The notes: generated from the letters alone by a model not told the origin. A DNA stretch of 64,000 nucleotides from Erwinia pyri (GCF_030758455.1 NZ_CP132353.1:2170001-2234000), one strand, 5' to 3'; shown: positions 30,148-39,802, counted from the first letter of the stretch. Translations and numbers: made by a program.

Positions 30148-30738
30148 ATGAATGAATTATCTTTTACGGATCGGCAAATATGGCTGAACAAGCCGCATCA
30201 TGCTGAGGTAAGTGGCGATCGTATCTTTATGATTTCTGATGAAAACACGGATTTCTGGGAGAAAACATATTACGGTTTTCAGCATCACAACGGCCACGCC
30301 GTAGGCGCAGAAACCACGGAAGATTTCACGTTTCAGGTCAGGATCAGAGCAGATTTCCGCTTTTTATACGATCAGGCAGGTGTTCTTATCCGCAGGGATG
30401 AAAGCCACTGGATCAAAGCGGGCATAGAGTTTAATGACGGACAGCCCTCTGTTGGCTGTGTGGTAACGTCTGACTTCTCTGACTGGTCTACAGGTATATT
30501 TCCGGGAGATCCCGGAGATTTCTGGATCAGGGCGACGCTGAAAAATGATGCTGTCCGCATACAGTATTCAACTGACGGGCAGACCTGGCCGCTGTTACGA
30601 TTGTCTCCCTGGCCGGGCGGTTATCAGACCTTCATTGGGGTCATGTGCTGTTCTCCAACCCGTAAAGAGCTGAGCGTAGAGTTTACCGAGTTTTCACTTA
30701 CGCCTGCGTTAAGTAAGGATCTGCACGATCTGAGCTGA
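30148..30738 (+). CDS. DUF1349 family protein
   Basis: 196 residues with a concanavalin-like beta-sandwich pattern of DUF1349 (FTFQVRIRADFRFLYDQAGVLIRRDESHWIKAGIEF, then VTSDFSDWS and RIQYSTDGQTWPLLRL). Cytoplasmic, no signal. Function unknown; relatives are described as regulation-of-enolase-like proteins or carbohydrate-binding-like folds. It starts 69 bases after the racemase gene and could share its transcript. Confidence 0.85.
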   Translation: MNELSFTDRQIWLNKPHHAEVSGDRIFMISDENTDFWEKTYYGFQHHNGHAVGAETTEDFTFQVRIRADFRFLYDQAGVLIRRDESHWIKAGIEFNDGQPSVGCVVTSDFSDWSTGIFPGDPGDFWIRATLKNDAVRIQYSTDGQTWPLLRLSPWPGGYQTFIGVMCCSPTRKELSVEFTEFSLTPALSKDLHDLS

Positions 30739-30977
30739 GCCTGTGAAAGTGCGATTCTGGATGCAGAGTAGGAATGCTTCATCTGATAAATGAATACGCG
30801 CTGAGCCGCCTGCCAGCATTGTATTACTGACGCTGGAGTAGAGGGCAGGGTAGAGATGGCTTGTTATTGCCCGGTAAAATGCGGCTCATGCATTTCTGAA
30901 TTAACGAAGAGCCTCACCGGCCAGCAGACTACTTCGCAAGGATGAACGGGGTTTAGCGATACCGAACCCCGGCGGGT

Positions 30978-31691
30978 TTACGCGCCAAATGCGCCGTCAA
31001 TGGTGTGCATGGCTCCGGTCACGAAAGAGGCTTCCGGCCCGGCAAGCCAGGCAACCATGCCGGCCACTTCTTCAGGTCGCCCGTGGCGTTTTATGGCCAT
31101 AAAGCTGTGCATCAGATCTTTCATCGGGCCATTTTCCGGGTTGGCGTCAGTATCAATTGGACCAGGCTGAACAATGTTGATGGTGATGCCGCGCGGCCCA
31201 AAATCTCGCGCTAACCCGCGCGCCATGCCCTGCAACGCGGATTTGCTGACTGCGTAAGAGGCCATGCCGGGGATTGGCATCCGGTCGCCATTGACCGAGC
31301 CAATAATAATGATGCGTCCTCCTTCCGGCATTTGCCGGGCGGCCTCGACGGCGGCGTGGTAAGGCGCATGGATGTTGATGCGAAACAGACGATCCACGGC
31401 ATCGCTATCCTGCTCAAGCGCATCACCGAAAAGCGCAATGCCTGAGTTCACCACCAGAACGTCCAGCGATCCGGCCGCACGTACCAGATTGATTACCGCG
31501 TCGCGATCGGCGCTGTCTGCCTGGACCGCTTTACTGCCTGTTTCGGCCGCAAGTTGCGTTGCCGCGTCATGTGAGCCAGCATAGCTAAAGGTGACCGATG
31601 CACCTTCGGCAGCAAACCGGCGGACGATGGCCGCACCGATACCACGGCTGCCACCCATTACGAGAACGGATTTGTGTTGAAATGAACTCAT
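30978..31691 (-). CDS. bdcA: BdcA-type SDR, c-di-GMP-related biofilm dispersal protein
   Basis: 237-residue short-chain dehydrogenase, nearly colinear with E. coli BdcA. GGSRGIGAAIVRRF is the cofactor turn, LVVNSGIALFG replaces NNAG, and GMASYAVSKSALQGMARGLARDFGPRG holds Tyr-x3-Lys. The C-terminal block AGMVAWLAGPEASFVTGAMH matches BdcA word for word in my recollection. In E. coli it promotes biofilm dispersal and binds cyclic di-GMP; an oxidoreductase substrate is not known. It is divergent from bdcR with two operators between them. Confidence 0.92.
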   Translation of the reverse strand: MSSFQHKSVLVMGGSRGIGAAIVRRFAAEGASVTFSYAGSHDAATQLAAETGSKAVQADSADRDAVINLVRAAGSLDVLVVNSGIALFGDALEQDSDAVDRLFRINIHAPYHAAVEAARQMPEGGRIIIIGSVNGDRMPIPGMASYAVSKSALQGMARGLARDFGPRGITINIVQPGPIDTDANPENGPMKDLMHSFMAIKRHGRPEEVAGMVAWLAGPEASFVTGAMHTIDGAFGA

Positions 31692-31712
31692 GTGTGTGTG
31701 TCCTTGTGATAT

Positions 31713-31778
31713 TGTAGTGGTTATTACAATATTCGACGGTCACACAGCGTGTCAAGGAGTTATGTAGTGTCTACTACA
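31713..31778. promoter_or_regulatory. two BdcR-type operators
   Basis: TGTAGTGGTTATTACA (31713-31728) and TGTAGTGTCTACTACA (31763-31778) are two 16-bp near-identical inverted repeats, 50 bp apart. The second covers the bdcR start codon (31767), the first lies 22 bases before bdcA. TetR-type sites in a divergent promoter are expected to be bound by BdcR. Confidence 0.72.
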
Positions 31779-32390
31779 AAAGCCTGTAAAACCCCAGGGC
31801 GTCCCCGCAAGTTTGATGCAGAGCAGGCGATCGCTACAGCGCAAAAACTTTTTCATTCTAAGGGCTACGACGCCCTGAGCGTAGCGGATCTGACCAAAGC
31901 GCTGGGTATCAATCCTCCCAGCTTTTACGCAGCGTACAGCAGCAAGTTCGGCCTGTATCAGCGCGTGCTGGCGCGTTATTCCCACCAGGACGCTATTCCC
32001 TTTGCCGGGATTTTGCGTGCAGACCGGCCGGTTGCGCAGTGCCTTGCGGAAGTGCTGAACGAGGCCGCAAGCCGCTATGTTGCCGATCCGATCGCCAGTG
32101 GCTGTATGGTGGTCGAGGGCACGCATTGTGACGATCGGGAGGCGCGCAACGCTGCCTGCGAACTTCATCAGGCCGCAGAAGCGATGATCTGCAATTTCAT
32201 CGCGCGACAGTATCCGGAACAAGCCGAGCGGCTAACTGATTTTATGGTAACGGTGATGGCCGGCCTTTCTGCCAGAGCACGGGCAGGGTACAGCGAAGCG
32301 CGATTGCGGGAAACCGTGCGCCTGTGTATCGGGGTGCTGGAGCAGGCTCTGCCGGTTGATGTCCTGGATGCTGACGCAGGCACTGTATGA
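31767..32390 (+). CDS. bdcR: BdcR, TetR-family repressor of bdcA
   Basis: 207 residues. PGRPRKFDAEQAIATAQKLFHSKGYDALSVADLTKALGINPPSFYAAYSS is a full TetR DNA-binding domain in the pattern of E. coli BdcR, and SGCMVVEGTH and FMVTVMAGLSARAR follow that protein's ligand domain. The start is a GTG: AAGGAG lies 7 bases upstream, and the only ATG close by is followed at once by a stop codon. The second operator overlaps this start, so autorepression is probable. Confidence 0.9.
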   Translation: MSTTKACKTPGRPRKFDAEQAIATAQKLFHSKGYDALSVADLTKALGINPPSFYAAYSSKFGLYQRVLARYSHQDAIPFAGILRADRPVAQCLAEVLNEAASRYVADPIASGCMVVEGTHCDDREARNAACELHQAAEAMICNFIARQYPEQAERLTDFMVTVMAGLSARARAGYSEARLRETVRLCIGVLEQALPVDVLDADAGTV

Positions 32391-32654
32391 TGTTTTCTGG
32401 CATGAGCCGCATAACGTTTCTGCAAATCCGGCAACCGTGCCGGGTTTGTTATTAGCCATGTATGACAAATTTGCACGTAATCATGAAGGGCGAGGAGTGA
32501 CTTACAAACAGCACGCGTAACCATGAATCTCATTTAACATAATATACATTATGCGAACCTAAGTCAGAGTCCCATTTTATAATGTACTTTTTAGCTGGTT
32601 TATCATGTCATCCAGATACGGTCCATTTGCCACCTTTCTGGGAGATCTGTTCTG

Positions 32655-33340
32655 ATGCTGGTAACCATCTCTACTAAAGAACTTCACCACTTGCCGTTGA
32701 TCCAGGCCGTTGTTGAAAAGTGCCTGCATCGTGATGCAACCTCTCGGTTGGATCTCACCGAACGTCAGGTACAGCTTCTGATCAACCGCTTCCGGGAATC
32801 CGGTGCTGTCGGGCTGGCAAATACCCGTCGAGGAATTCCCGGAATTCATTGCTTTGATGTTGCTTGCACTTCGCCATCGGATATTGACGCTGCTACGTGA
32901 ATATTACGTCGATTCCGACCCCACACTTCCGCAGAAATGCTGCAGGAGCGTCACGTGATTTCCATTTCAGTCGAGATGCTGCGTTGCTGGATAACTGCTG
33001 ATGATCTCACGGTGCCGCCTGGCCACCAGAAACCGCGAGTTTATAAACCCTGTTATCGCCGCGATTGTTTGGGTGAACTTATTCAGGTAGACGGTTCAAC
33101 ACTATGACTGGTTTGAATGACACGCCTCCGGGTTCTACCTTGGTTTACATCGATGACGTCCCCGGTAGCCTGATGCATCTGTGATTCTGTCAGAGCGAAT
33201 CAGCCTCCGACTACATGCTGGCCACGCGCGATTACGTGGATAAACATGGCAAACCTGTGCCGTTTACAGCGATAAGCATGCGGTGTTAAAAGCCAACCAG
33301 GCGAGCGTGCCAATCCAGAAAAGATGACCTTACTGCCCTT
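32655..33340 (+). pseudogene. decayed ISNCY-family transposase
   Basis: Pieces of one ISNCY (ISKpn21-like) transposase appear in order but in different frames: MLVTISTKELHHLPLIQAVV and LDLTERQVQLLINRFRESGA (32655-32850); LTLLREYYVDSDPTLP (about 32880-32930); SVEMLRCWITADDL, then KPRVYKPCYRRDCLGELIQV (about 32935-33105); LVYIDDVPGSLMHL (about 33140-33183); DYMLATRDYVDKHGKPVPF, then DKHAVLKANQASVP (about 33210-33320). At least four frame changes and several stops separate them, and the C-terminal half is missing. No convincing terminal repeats were found. An old insertion lying between bdcR and mesD. Confidence 0.87.
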
Positions 33341-33655
33341 TTCTCTTCTATAACGTACCGTGCGGCGGCGGCTGGTAGCGTTATGAGAATATGTGTTCTG
33401 ACTGGATGCATTCCCAAAAGTCCCCTGAACAGGCCGTCTTTTACCGGGCCACAGGCCCGGAATGAGGTTATTTTACATTGTGTGTTGTAACTAAAATAAT
33501 ATGGCATACTGACAGGTACTACATGCTTATCACTACGGTTGCCTTGTGTAGAACCAACATGCTTGTCTCTCAGTCCGGTTGTTTGCATAGATATTGACGA
33601 CAGATCGGAGCGTCTTACCCGGACTGAGTTCCTTTCACTTAATCTTTTGGCGAGA
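33341..33655. other. gap between the IS relic and mesD
   Basis: No gene seen. It holds one GC hairpin, CCGGGCC-ACA-GGCCCGG (33444-33460), about 200 bases beyond the mesD stop, which may be the terminator of mesX-mesD or part of the old element. Confidence 0.45.
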
Positions 33656-34687
33656 TTATTTAGCGAGCAGCTCTTTCCGGACGATTTCCGCGCCGGCACT
33701 TAAAGCACTTAGCTTACCCCTGGCTACGCGACGGGATAACGGTGTCATGCCACAGTTGGTTGAGGGATAGAGCTTGTCGGCATCAACATACTGCAGTGCT
33801 TTGCGTAAAGTGCTGGCTACTTCTTCCGGCGTCTCGATGGTATTAGTTGCCACGTCGATGGCCCCTACCATGACTTTTTTACCGCGGATAAGCTCAATAA
33901 GATCCATTGGTACGCGGGAGTTATGGCATTCCAGCGAGATGATATCGATACTGGATTTCTGCAGTTTAGGGAAGATTTCTTCATATTGCCGCCACTCTGA
34001 CCCCAGCGTCTTTTTCCAGTCGGTATTGGCTTTGATGCCATAGCCATAGCAAATATGCACGGCAGTTTCACACTTAAGTCCTTCAACTGCCCTTTCTAAA
34101 GCAGCAATACCCCAGTCATTCACTTCGTCAAAAAATACGTTAAATGCAGGCTCATCAAACTGAATGATATCGACGCCGGCAGCCTCCAGCTCTCTGGCTT
34201 CCTGATTGAGAATGGTGGCGAATTCCCAGGCAAGTTTTTCACGACTTTTATAGTGACTGTCATAGAGCGTATCGATCATCGTCATGGGGCCAGGTAATGC
34301 CCATTTAATAGGTTGTGTGGTTTGCTGGCGTAAAAACTTGGCATCTTCAACAAAAACGGGCTTTTGGCGACTTACCGCACCAACAACTGTGGGTACGCTC
34401 GCATCGTAGCGATCGCGAATTCTGACGATCTCCCGCTTTTCAAAATCAACCCCGTTAAGGTGCTCTATAAAGGTCGTGACAAAGTGTTGGCGCGTTTGTT
34501 CGCCATCACTGACAATATCGATACCTGCCTGCAGCTGATCTTCCAGGCATAAGCGCAGAGCATCTTGTTTGCCCTCAATCAGCTCCTCATCCTGCAATTT
34601 CCATGGGGACCAAAGTGTCTCAGGTTGTGCAAGCCAGGACGGTTTAGGTAAACTGCCCGCAGTCGATGTGGGTAATAAAATTTTCAT
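33656..34687 (-). CDS. mesD: MesD, MetE-related folate-independent methionine synthase
   Basis: 343 residues corresponding only to the catalytic half of cobalamin-independent methionine synthase. Visible MetE-like motifs: the STAGSLPKPSWL start, SDGEQTRQHFVTTF, DIIQFDEPAF, AVHICYGYG with zinc-type His-Cys, and STNCGMTPLSRR with the last zinc cysteine. It lacks the N-terminal folate-binding half of MetE. Together with the neighbouring DUF1852 gene this matches the described MesD/MesX system, which methylates homocysteine without methyl-folate. It lies 27 bases after mesX. Confidence 0.88.
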   Translation of the reverse strand: MKILLPTSTAGSLPKPSWLAQPETLWSPWKLQDEELIEGKQDALRLCLEDQLQAGIDIVSDGEQTRQHFVTTFIEHLNGVDFEKREIVRIRDRYDASVPTVVGAVSRQKPVFVEDAKFLRQQTTQPIKWALPGPMTMIDTLYDSHYKSREKLAWEFATILNQEARELEAAGVDIIQFDEPAFNVFFDEVNDWGIAALERAVEGLKCETAVHICYGYGIKANTDWKKTLGSEWRQYEEIFPKLQKSSIDIISLECHNSRVPMDLIELIRGKKVMVGAIDVATNTIETPEEVASTLRKALQYVDADKLYPSTNCGMTPLSRRVARGKLSALSAGAEIVRKELLAK

Positions 34688-34714
34688 AACAGGTGACCTT
34701 CTGTTTTTAGTTAA

Positions 34715-35692
34715 TCAAAGAACGTAATCAGCAGACCACTGCTCAAGAATGGTTCTGTAAGGTTTGATGAAGTGCTCTTCAGTAAATTTACCCTGCTCTA
34801 CCGCCAACTGACTGCGTTCTTCCCGATCATAAACAATTTGTGTTAATGAATAATCGTGATGATTCAAATCGGGTTGATACTCTTTTCCGGCTACAGAATT
34901 AGCATTGTAAATTTCGGGTCGATAGATCTTTTGGAAAGTCTCCATCGTGCTGATGGTACTGATAAGCTCAAGATCCGTGTAATCGCTAATTAAATCACCG
35001 GTAAAATAAAATGCTAAAGGCGCCACGCTATCTCGCGGCATAAAATATCGGGCCTGCAACCCCATTTTACTGAAGTAGTGGTCGGTCATAGAGTATTCAT
35101 CTTGCTGGTATTCAACACCCAGTACAGGATGCACATTTTCTGTGCGATGATACTTATTTTTACTTGAAACGCTCAGGCATATAACAGGCGTTTTCTTAAA
35201 GCGTTCTTGGTAAGATTTTGAATGGATAAAAGCTTTGAACAGCTTGCCATGCAAATCGCCAAAATTATCAGGCGTGCTGAATTTAGCGTTGCTTTTGTTG
35301 TGCTCTGACAGTAAAACACTAAAGTCATAATCTCGTACGTAAGAGGAAAAATTATTCCCCACAATGCCTTCAGTGCGTTCGTTGGTCTTTTTATCAACAA
35401 TATTCGTTTTCAGGATTTCAATGACCGGGAAGGTATCGCCCTTGCCTTCAACATCCATCTCAACGGAAATTATTTCAAGTTCAACAGAATAGCGATCGCC
35501 TTTTGGGTTATCCCCATGGGCCAGACTATTGAAACGATCGTCAATCATCCTTAAGGCATTGCGCAGGTTTTCCTGGCGTTTCTCGCCTCTTGCTAGGTTA
35601 GCAAAATTGGTGGTGATACGCGTACTTTCGGATGGATTATAATTTTCATCGAAGGCAAGACTTTTAACTGAAAATGTAAATTCTTTATTCAT
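34715..35692 (-). CDS. mesX: MesX (DUF1852), partner of MesD
   Basis: 325 residues of DUF1852, recognisable from FTFSVKSLAFDENYNPSESTRITTNFANLARG at the N-terminus, RHDNFGDLHGKLF-type middle (STPDNFGDLHGKLFKAF) and QQDEYSMTDHYFSKMGLQARYFMPR. MesX is required for MesD activity in bacteria where this was tested; its reaction is unknown. It is the first gene of the mesX-mesD operon. No signal or membrane segment. No clear MetJ box was found upstream. Confidence 0.88.
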   Translation of the reverse strand: MNKEFTFSVKSLAFDENYNPSESTRITTNFANLARGEKRQENLRNALRMIDDRFNSLAHGDNPKGDRYSVELEIISVEMDVEGKGDTFPVIEILKTNIVDKKTNERTEGIVGNNFSSYVRDYDFSVLLSEHNKSNAKFSTPDNFGDLHGKLFKAFIHSKSYQERFKKTPVICLSVSSKNKYHRTENVHPVLGVEYQQDEYSMTDHYFSKMGLQARYFMPRDSVAPLAFYFTGDLISDYTDLELISTISTMETFQKIYRPEIYNANSVAGKEYQPDLNHHDYSLTQIVYDREERSQLAVEQGKFTEEHFIKPYRTILEQWSADYVL

Positions 35693-36010
35693 CGTGATCG
35701 GCCACCCTAATTTTTTTAACTGAAATCTGGTTTTATTTCTTGCTTGTCAGCGTGTTCAGATTTTTCTGTTTTCATATTCTGCGCTCTTCATATTGTTTAA
35801 AGCGAAAAGCAGTGCATACTTTATGCCAGAGTCACTGATTGAGTAAAAGTGATATAAATTCACTGAATATGAGACATCTTCATGATGGTGTATGGATGCG
35901 GATCGATTTTGATGCAGAAGCCCTCTTCCCATACCCGGAACCTATGGGGTCAGAGGACTTCCCTGTAACGGCCTGTTATCCCTTATCCGGCGCGCTGCCA
36001 GATTATAAAG
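35693..36010. other. intergenic region upstream of mesX
   Basis: 318 bases with no supported gene. A short open frame at 35839-36099 (+) begins here and runs into uvrA-like coding sequence; it matches no family I know and is not called. The AT-rich part 35700-35870 probably holds the mesX promoter. Confidence 0.4.
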
Positions 36011-38566
36011 TCAGGAGGCATTCTCCCTTTTTTGGCCATTTCTCGCCTGAACCTGCTTTTTCAGATAGGGCGCCGTGCGGCTCTCCGCGGTATTGCTGAC
36101 CTCCTCGGGCGTCCCGGCAGCAACTATCTCACCGCCCCTGTCGCCAGAACCTGGCCCAAGGTCTATGATCCAGTCTGCCTCGGCGGCAATACGCATATCA
36201 TGTTCAGCCATGACCACGGTATTCCCACGCGCTATCAGTTTGTCCAGCACGCTCATTAGTTTGTCCATGTCGGAAGGGTGCAAACCTGAAGAAGGTTCAT
36301 CCAGCAGATAGATGGTGTTGCCTTTCTGCACTCGCTGCAGCTCCCGGGCCAGTTTAATGCGCTGGCACTCGCCGCCAGAAAGCTCGGTGGCCGGCTGGCC
36401 CAGCGTCAGATAACCCAACCCCAGCGCCATAAGTGCAGTGAGCGATCGCTGTATCGGCTCGTTGTGTTGAAAGAAATTCACGGCGTCCTCTACCGTCAGA
36501 TCCAGAACATCCGCAATGGTTTTATTTTCCCAGGTGACGGTCAGCGTTTCATCGTTATAACGTTTGCCGCTGCAGGCCTTACAGGGAGCGCTCGCTTCCG
36601 GCATAAACAGCAGTTCGATGGTAATTCTGCCCTGCCCTTCACAGACAGCACAGCGCCCGGCTGGAAGGTTGAACGAGAAGCGTCCGGCATCAAAACCTTT
36701 ACGTTTTGCCTGCGGCGTTTCGGCAAACAGTTTACGCACGATATCGAAAAATCCGGTATAGGTAGCCAGGTTTGAGCGAGGAGTACGGCCTATTGGGCGC
36801 TGATCGATTCTCACCAGGCGTCCTGATGCATCCCGGCCAGCGATCACTTCGCCGCGCACGCTCTGAACATCTTCCTCTTCACTATTTTCATCATCCGCCT
36901 CGGTCTGCTCCAGCTGATTGAGCAGACCGGGCAGGACCCGCGTCAGCAGGGTCGATTTTCCCGAGCCTGAGACGCCAGTGATAACGGTCAGGTTTTCCAG
37001 CGGGATCGCGACATCAACACCGGAGAGATTATTGCAGAAGATATTTTCCAGCCTGAGCCATTTATCTGTCGCTTTACGTTGACGTAATGAGGGCTGTTTC
37101 TTGTCAAACAGATAGCTGGCTGTGGCTGATGCCGCCACCTTTTTAAGACCTGCTGGCTTTCCGTTATAAATTACTTCACCGCCCTGCCTGCCAGGCCCCG
37201 GCCCGACCTCTACTAACCAGTCCGCTTCTGCAATAAGGTCGAGGTTATGTTCAACGATAAGCAAAGAATTTCCTTCGCCCAGCAGCGAGCGCAGCGGCGG
37301 CATAAGCGCAGCCACGTCCGCCGGATGTAAACCCGCTGAAGGTTCGTCAAGCACGTAGAGGACGCCGAAGAGTTTGGCGATCATCTGCGTTGCCAGCCTG
37401 ATACGCTGCAGCTCGCCGGAGGAGAGCATCGTCGTGCGGCGTCCCAGTGAGAGATGGCCAAGTCCCAGCTTATCAAGCTGGATAAGACGACTGATCACAT
37501 CCCCGGTCAGGCGGATAACGGCATCTCTGAGTGCGGCCTCACCGGGTAAATCAGCAGATTCGCCCTGCGCGTAAGGATGCAGAAGGTCCTGCAGCTGTCT
37601 GATGGTCATATCGCCTAATTCAGCAATATCATACCCGGCGAAAGTGACCGCCAGCGCCTGTGGGTTAAGCCTTTTACCATTACAGGCTGGGCATACGCCG
37701 ATTCGCACAAATTTTGACAGGCGTTTTTTAATCGAATCTTTACCGCCCGAGACGTTCTGCAAAACGTATTTCGCCGGACTGGTGTAGGTGCCCATGTAAT
37801 CGGGTTCCACACCGGCTGCGATCGCTTTCTGGCTTTGAACGGCATTCAGACCGGGATAAACAGGCACGGTTGGCTGTTCATCTGTGAAGAGGATCCACTG
37901 CTGTTCCTTTTCAGAGAGCGATCCCCAGGGCGCATCCACGTTGTACCCCAGCATTTCCAGAATGGTTCTCAGGTTTTTTCCGTGCCAGCCAGCAGGCCAT
38001 GCGACGATAGCACCTTCACGAATACTCATGGCACGATCGGGCACCAACGCATCGCTCTTCAGTTCAGGCACCACACCCATGCCGTGGCAATGGGTACAGG
38101 CACCCTGAGGATTGTTCGGTGAAAAAGCCTCCGCCGCCATAAAAGGTATCTCAGCAGGCCTGCTTCCGGCGCGTGAAAAAAGGAGGCGCAGGTTGACCGA
38201 AATTCGGGTCATGCTCCCCACGGTCGAACGCTCCTGCGTGCCTCCGCGGCTCTGCTTGAGCGCCACGGCTGGCGGAAGGCCCTGAATATCGTCTACATCA
38301 GGCGCGGAAAGCTGCTCAATCAGGCGCCTGGCATGCGGTGCCACAGACTCCAGGTATCTCTGTTGCGCTTCTGCGTAGATGGTATCAAACGCCAGCGACG
38401 ATTTTCCTGAGCCTGATATTCCCGTAAAAACAACCATTGCATCCCGGGGAAAAGAGAACGACACCTCTTTCAGATTGTGCGTCCTCGCTCCGCTAACGGT
38501 GACAGCACCCCCTTTAAGTTGCAGGGCGTTGATAGCGGCTTTCTCATTATCGTTGTTTATCATCAT
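36011..38566 (-). CDS. class II UvrA-type ABC ATPase
   Basis: 851 residues with two ABC modules: Walker A GISGSGKSS, signature LSSGELQRIRLA; then GVSGSGKST and LSGGECQRIKLA. Zinc-knuckle cysteines CTHCHGMG, CPACNGKR, CAVCEGQG and CKACSGKR are all present. It is about 90 residues shorter than UvrA, as in class II proteins (UvrA2, DrrC) lacking the UvrB-binding domain; such proteins are linked to tolerance of DNA-binding drugs rather than to normal excision repair. The cell should have a separate uvrA. The start is uncertain: ATG 38566 is chosen with GGAAC just upstream. Monocistronic. Confidence 0.88.
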   Translation of the reverse strand: MMINNDNEKAAINALQLKGGAVTVSGARTHNLKEVSFSFPRDAMVVFTGISGSGKSSLAFDTIYAEAQQRYLESVAPHARRLIEQLSAPDVDDIQGLPPAVALKQSRGGTQERSTVGSMTRISVNLRLLFSRAGSRPAEIPFMAAEAFSPNNPQGACTHCHGMGVVPELKSDALVPDRAMSIREGAIVAWPAGWHGKNLRTILEMLGYNVDAPWGSLSEKEQQWILFTDEQPTVPVYPGLNAVQSQKAIAAGVEPDYMGTYTSPAKYVLQNVSGGKDSIKKRLSKFVRIGVCPACNGKRLNPQALAVTFAGYDIAELGDMTIRQLQDLLHPYAQGESADLPGEAALRDAVIRLTGDVISRLIQLDKLGLGHLSLGRRTTMLSSGELQRIRLATQMIAKLFGVLYVLDEPSAGLHPADVAALMPPLRSLLGEGNSLLIVEHNLDLIAEADWLVEVGPGPGRQGGEVIYNGKPAGLKKVAASATASYLFDKKQPSLRQRKATDKWLRLENIFCNNLSGVDVAIPLENLTVITGVSGSGKSTLLTRVLPGLLNQLEQTEADDENSEEEDVQSVRGEVIAGRDASGRLVRIDQRPIGRTPRSNLATYTGFFDIVRKLFAETPQAKRKGFDAGRFSFNLPAGRCAVCEGQGRITIELLFMPEASAPCKACSGKRYNDETLTVTWENKTIADVLDLTVEDAVNFFQHNEPIQRSLTALMALGLGYLTLGQPATELSGGECQRIKLARELQRVQKGNTIYLLDEPSSGLHPSDMDKLMSVLDKLIARGNTVVMAEHDMRIAAEADWIIDLGPGSGDRGGEIVAAGTPEEVSNTAESRTAPYLKKQVQARNGQKRENAS

Positions 38567-38663
38567 TGTTCCATGGCAAAAAATTTGTCGTCTGTGCGGG
38601 ATCCCCTGAGACGTTTTATGGCTTCCGTTAAGAAACAGGCAATCACACAGTGTAGCTGAGGGT

Positions 38664-38712
38664 TCACTCCCCGCTACAAAGAGAAGCGGGGAGTGATTTC
38701 TCACTCCCCGCT
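38664..38712. repeat. three-part repeat able to form two exclusive hairpins
   Basis: TCACTCCCCGCT occurs at 38664-38675 and again at 38701-38712, and its complement AGCGGGGAGTGA lies between at 38685-38696. The centre can pair with either side (12-bp stem; loops of 9 or 4). It sits after the binding-protein gene of sugar block 2 and before the uvrA-like start, so it is probably a terminator, with possible switching behaviour. No T run is visible. Confidence 0.75.
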
Positions 38713-38794
38713 ATTCAGGACAAAACAGAAACAGATAATGTACCGTCAACCACCCCCTGTCAGAGCGGGATGGTGTTTAATCAGGCGAGTCTGT

Positions 38795-39802
38795 TTATTT
38801 ACGCGCATCCAGCAACTGCTGCGCATTCTCTGGGGTTACAGTCGTCCATGGAATGTAATAATGTTTTTTGCTGCCGCCATCCCACGCCAGTTCTTTAGCG
38901 TACTGCTTCCAGATCTCAGACTGCGGCTTATAGCTCTCGCCTTTCGCGGCACGCATGGCAACGTCGATAGCTCCCTGCATCTGCCCTTTTGCATCCTGCA
39001 GAATGGAGACCATTTCGCCCGCCTGCACCGCATGGATAGCATCAGAAACGCCATCCACGCCAGCGATGGCGAAATCTTTCACGTTCAGACCGGCACCTTT
39101 AATTGCTTCGATTGCGCCAAGTGCCATTTCATCGTTCTGGCCAATGACGCCGTTGATCTTCCCGCGATGCTTCTGCAACCAGTTCTCCATCAGCGGCTGT
39201 GCTTCAGCGCGTGACCAGTTAGCGGTCTTACGCTCCAGCACGGTCACCTGACCTGCGCCACATTCAGCAATCGCTTTGTCGTTGCCCTTTCCACGCTGAA
39301 TTTCACCGCTGCCACCTTTCGGCCCTTCGATGATCACCACGTTGACCTTTTTGGTTTTGCACTGCAGCTTATCCAGCACCGCTTTCGCTTCCAGATAGCC
39401 GCCCAGCTCGTCGTTGGAGACCACTTCAGCCGTCATCTCTTCAGTATTGAGACGGGCGTTAGTCACCACCACCGGAATTTTTGCTTCATTAGCATTAGTC
39501 ACGATGTCGATATTGGCTTCAAAGTCCATGGGGTTAACGATGATCGCATCAGCACGAGTTTGAATGGCGGTAGAAGCCTGGTCATTCTGCACCGAGGCAT
39601 CATAACGGCCGTCATAGAAGGTCAGCACCGCTTCGCCGCTTTTCACTGCCGGATGCTCTTTGCCATAGCGCTCCATCAGCTGGACAAACTCCGCCTTGTT
39701 GCCGTACATCAGCACCGCAATCTTCACCGGCGCGGCCTGAGCAATCGCCATGCCCCCCATCATCATTGCCGAGGTAAGCAACGCAATTTTGGTCAGTTTC
39801 AT
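38795..39802 (-). CDS. sugar ABC transporter periplasmic binding protein, block 2
   Basis: 335 residues with a Sec signal (MKLTKIALLTSAMMMGGMAIAQAA) and a ribose-type binding domain: YDASVQNDQASTAIQTRADAIIVNPMDFEANIDIVTNANEAKIPVVVTNAR and GVIGQNDEMALGAIEAIKGAGLNVKDFAIAGVDG. Last gene of the five-gene minus-strand unit, 37 bases after the permease. Since all enzymes of the block act around D-xylulose, the ligand is probably a pentitol (xylitol, D-arabitol) or D-lyxose. Confidence 0.92.
   Translation of the reverse strand: MKLTKIALLTSAMMMGGMAIAQAAPVKIAVLMYGNKAEFVQLMERYGKEHPAVKSGEAVLTFYDGRYDASVQNDQASTAIQTRADAIIVNPMDFEANIDIVTNANEAKIPVVVTNARLNTEEMTAEVVSNDELGGYLEAKAVLDKLQCKTKKVNVVIIEGPKGGSGEIQRGKGNDKAIAECGAGQVTVLERKTANWSRAEAQPLMENWLQKHRGKINGVIGQNDEMALGAIEAIKGAGLNVKDFAIAGVDGVSDAIHAVQAGEMVSILQDAKGQMQGAIDVAMRAAKGESYKPQSEIWKQYAKELAWDGGSKKHYYIPWTTVTPENAQQLLDARK

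Noticed and set aside
27784..32899. Shared 11-mer GCTACGTGAAT between the inverted repeat at 27784 and the IS relic at 32889
   Set aside because: In the relic it lies inside transposase coding sequence, not at an end; the match stops after 11 bases, so it is probably chance.
33286..33699. 137-codon open frame on the minus strand
   Set aside because: Covers the IS relic and the 3' end of mesD; Arg/Ser-rich composition typical of chance frames.
35839..36099. 86-codon open frame on the plus strand
   Set aside because: Begins with no ribosome site and runs into the uvrA-like gene; no recognisable product.
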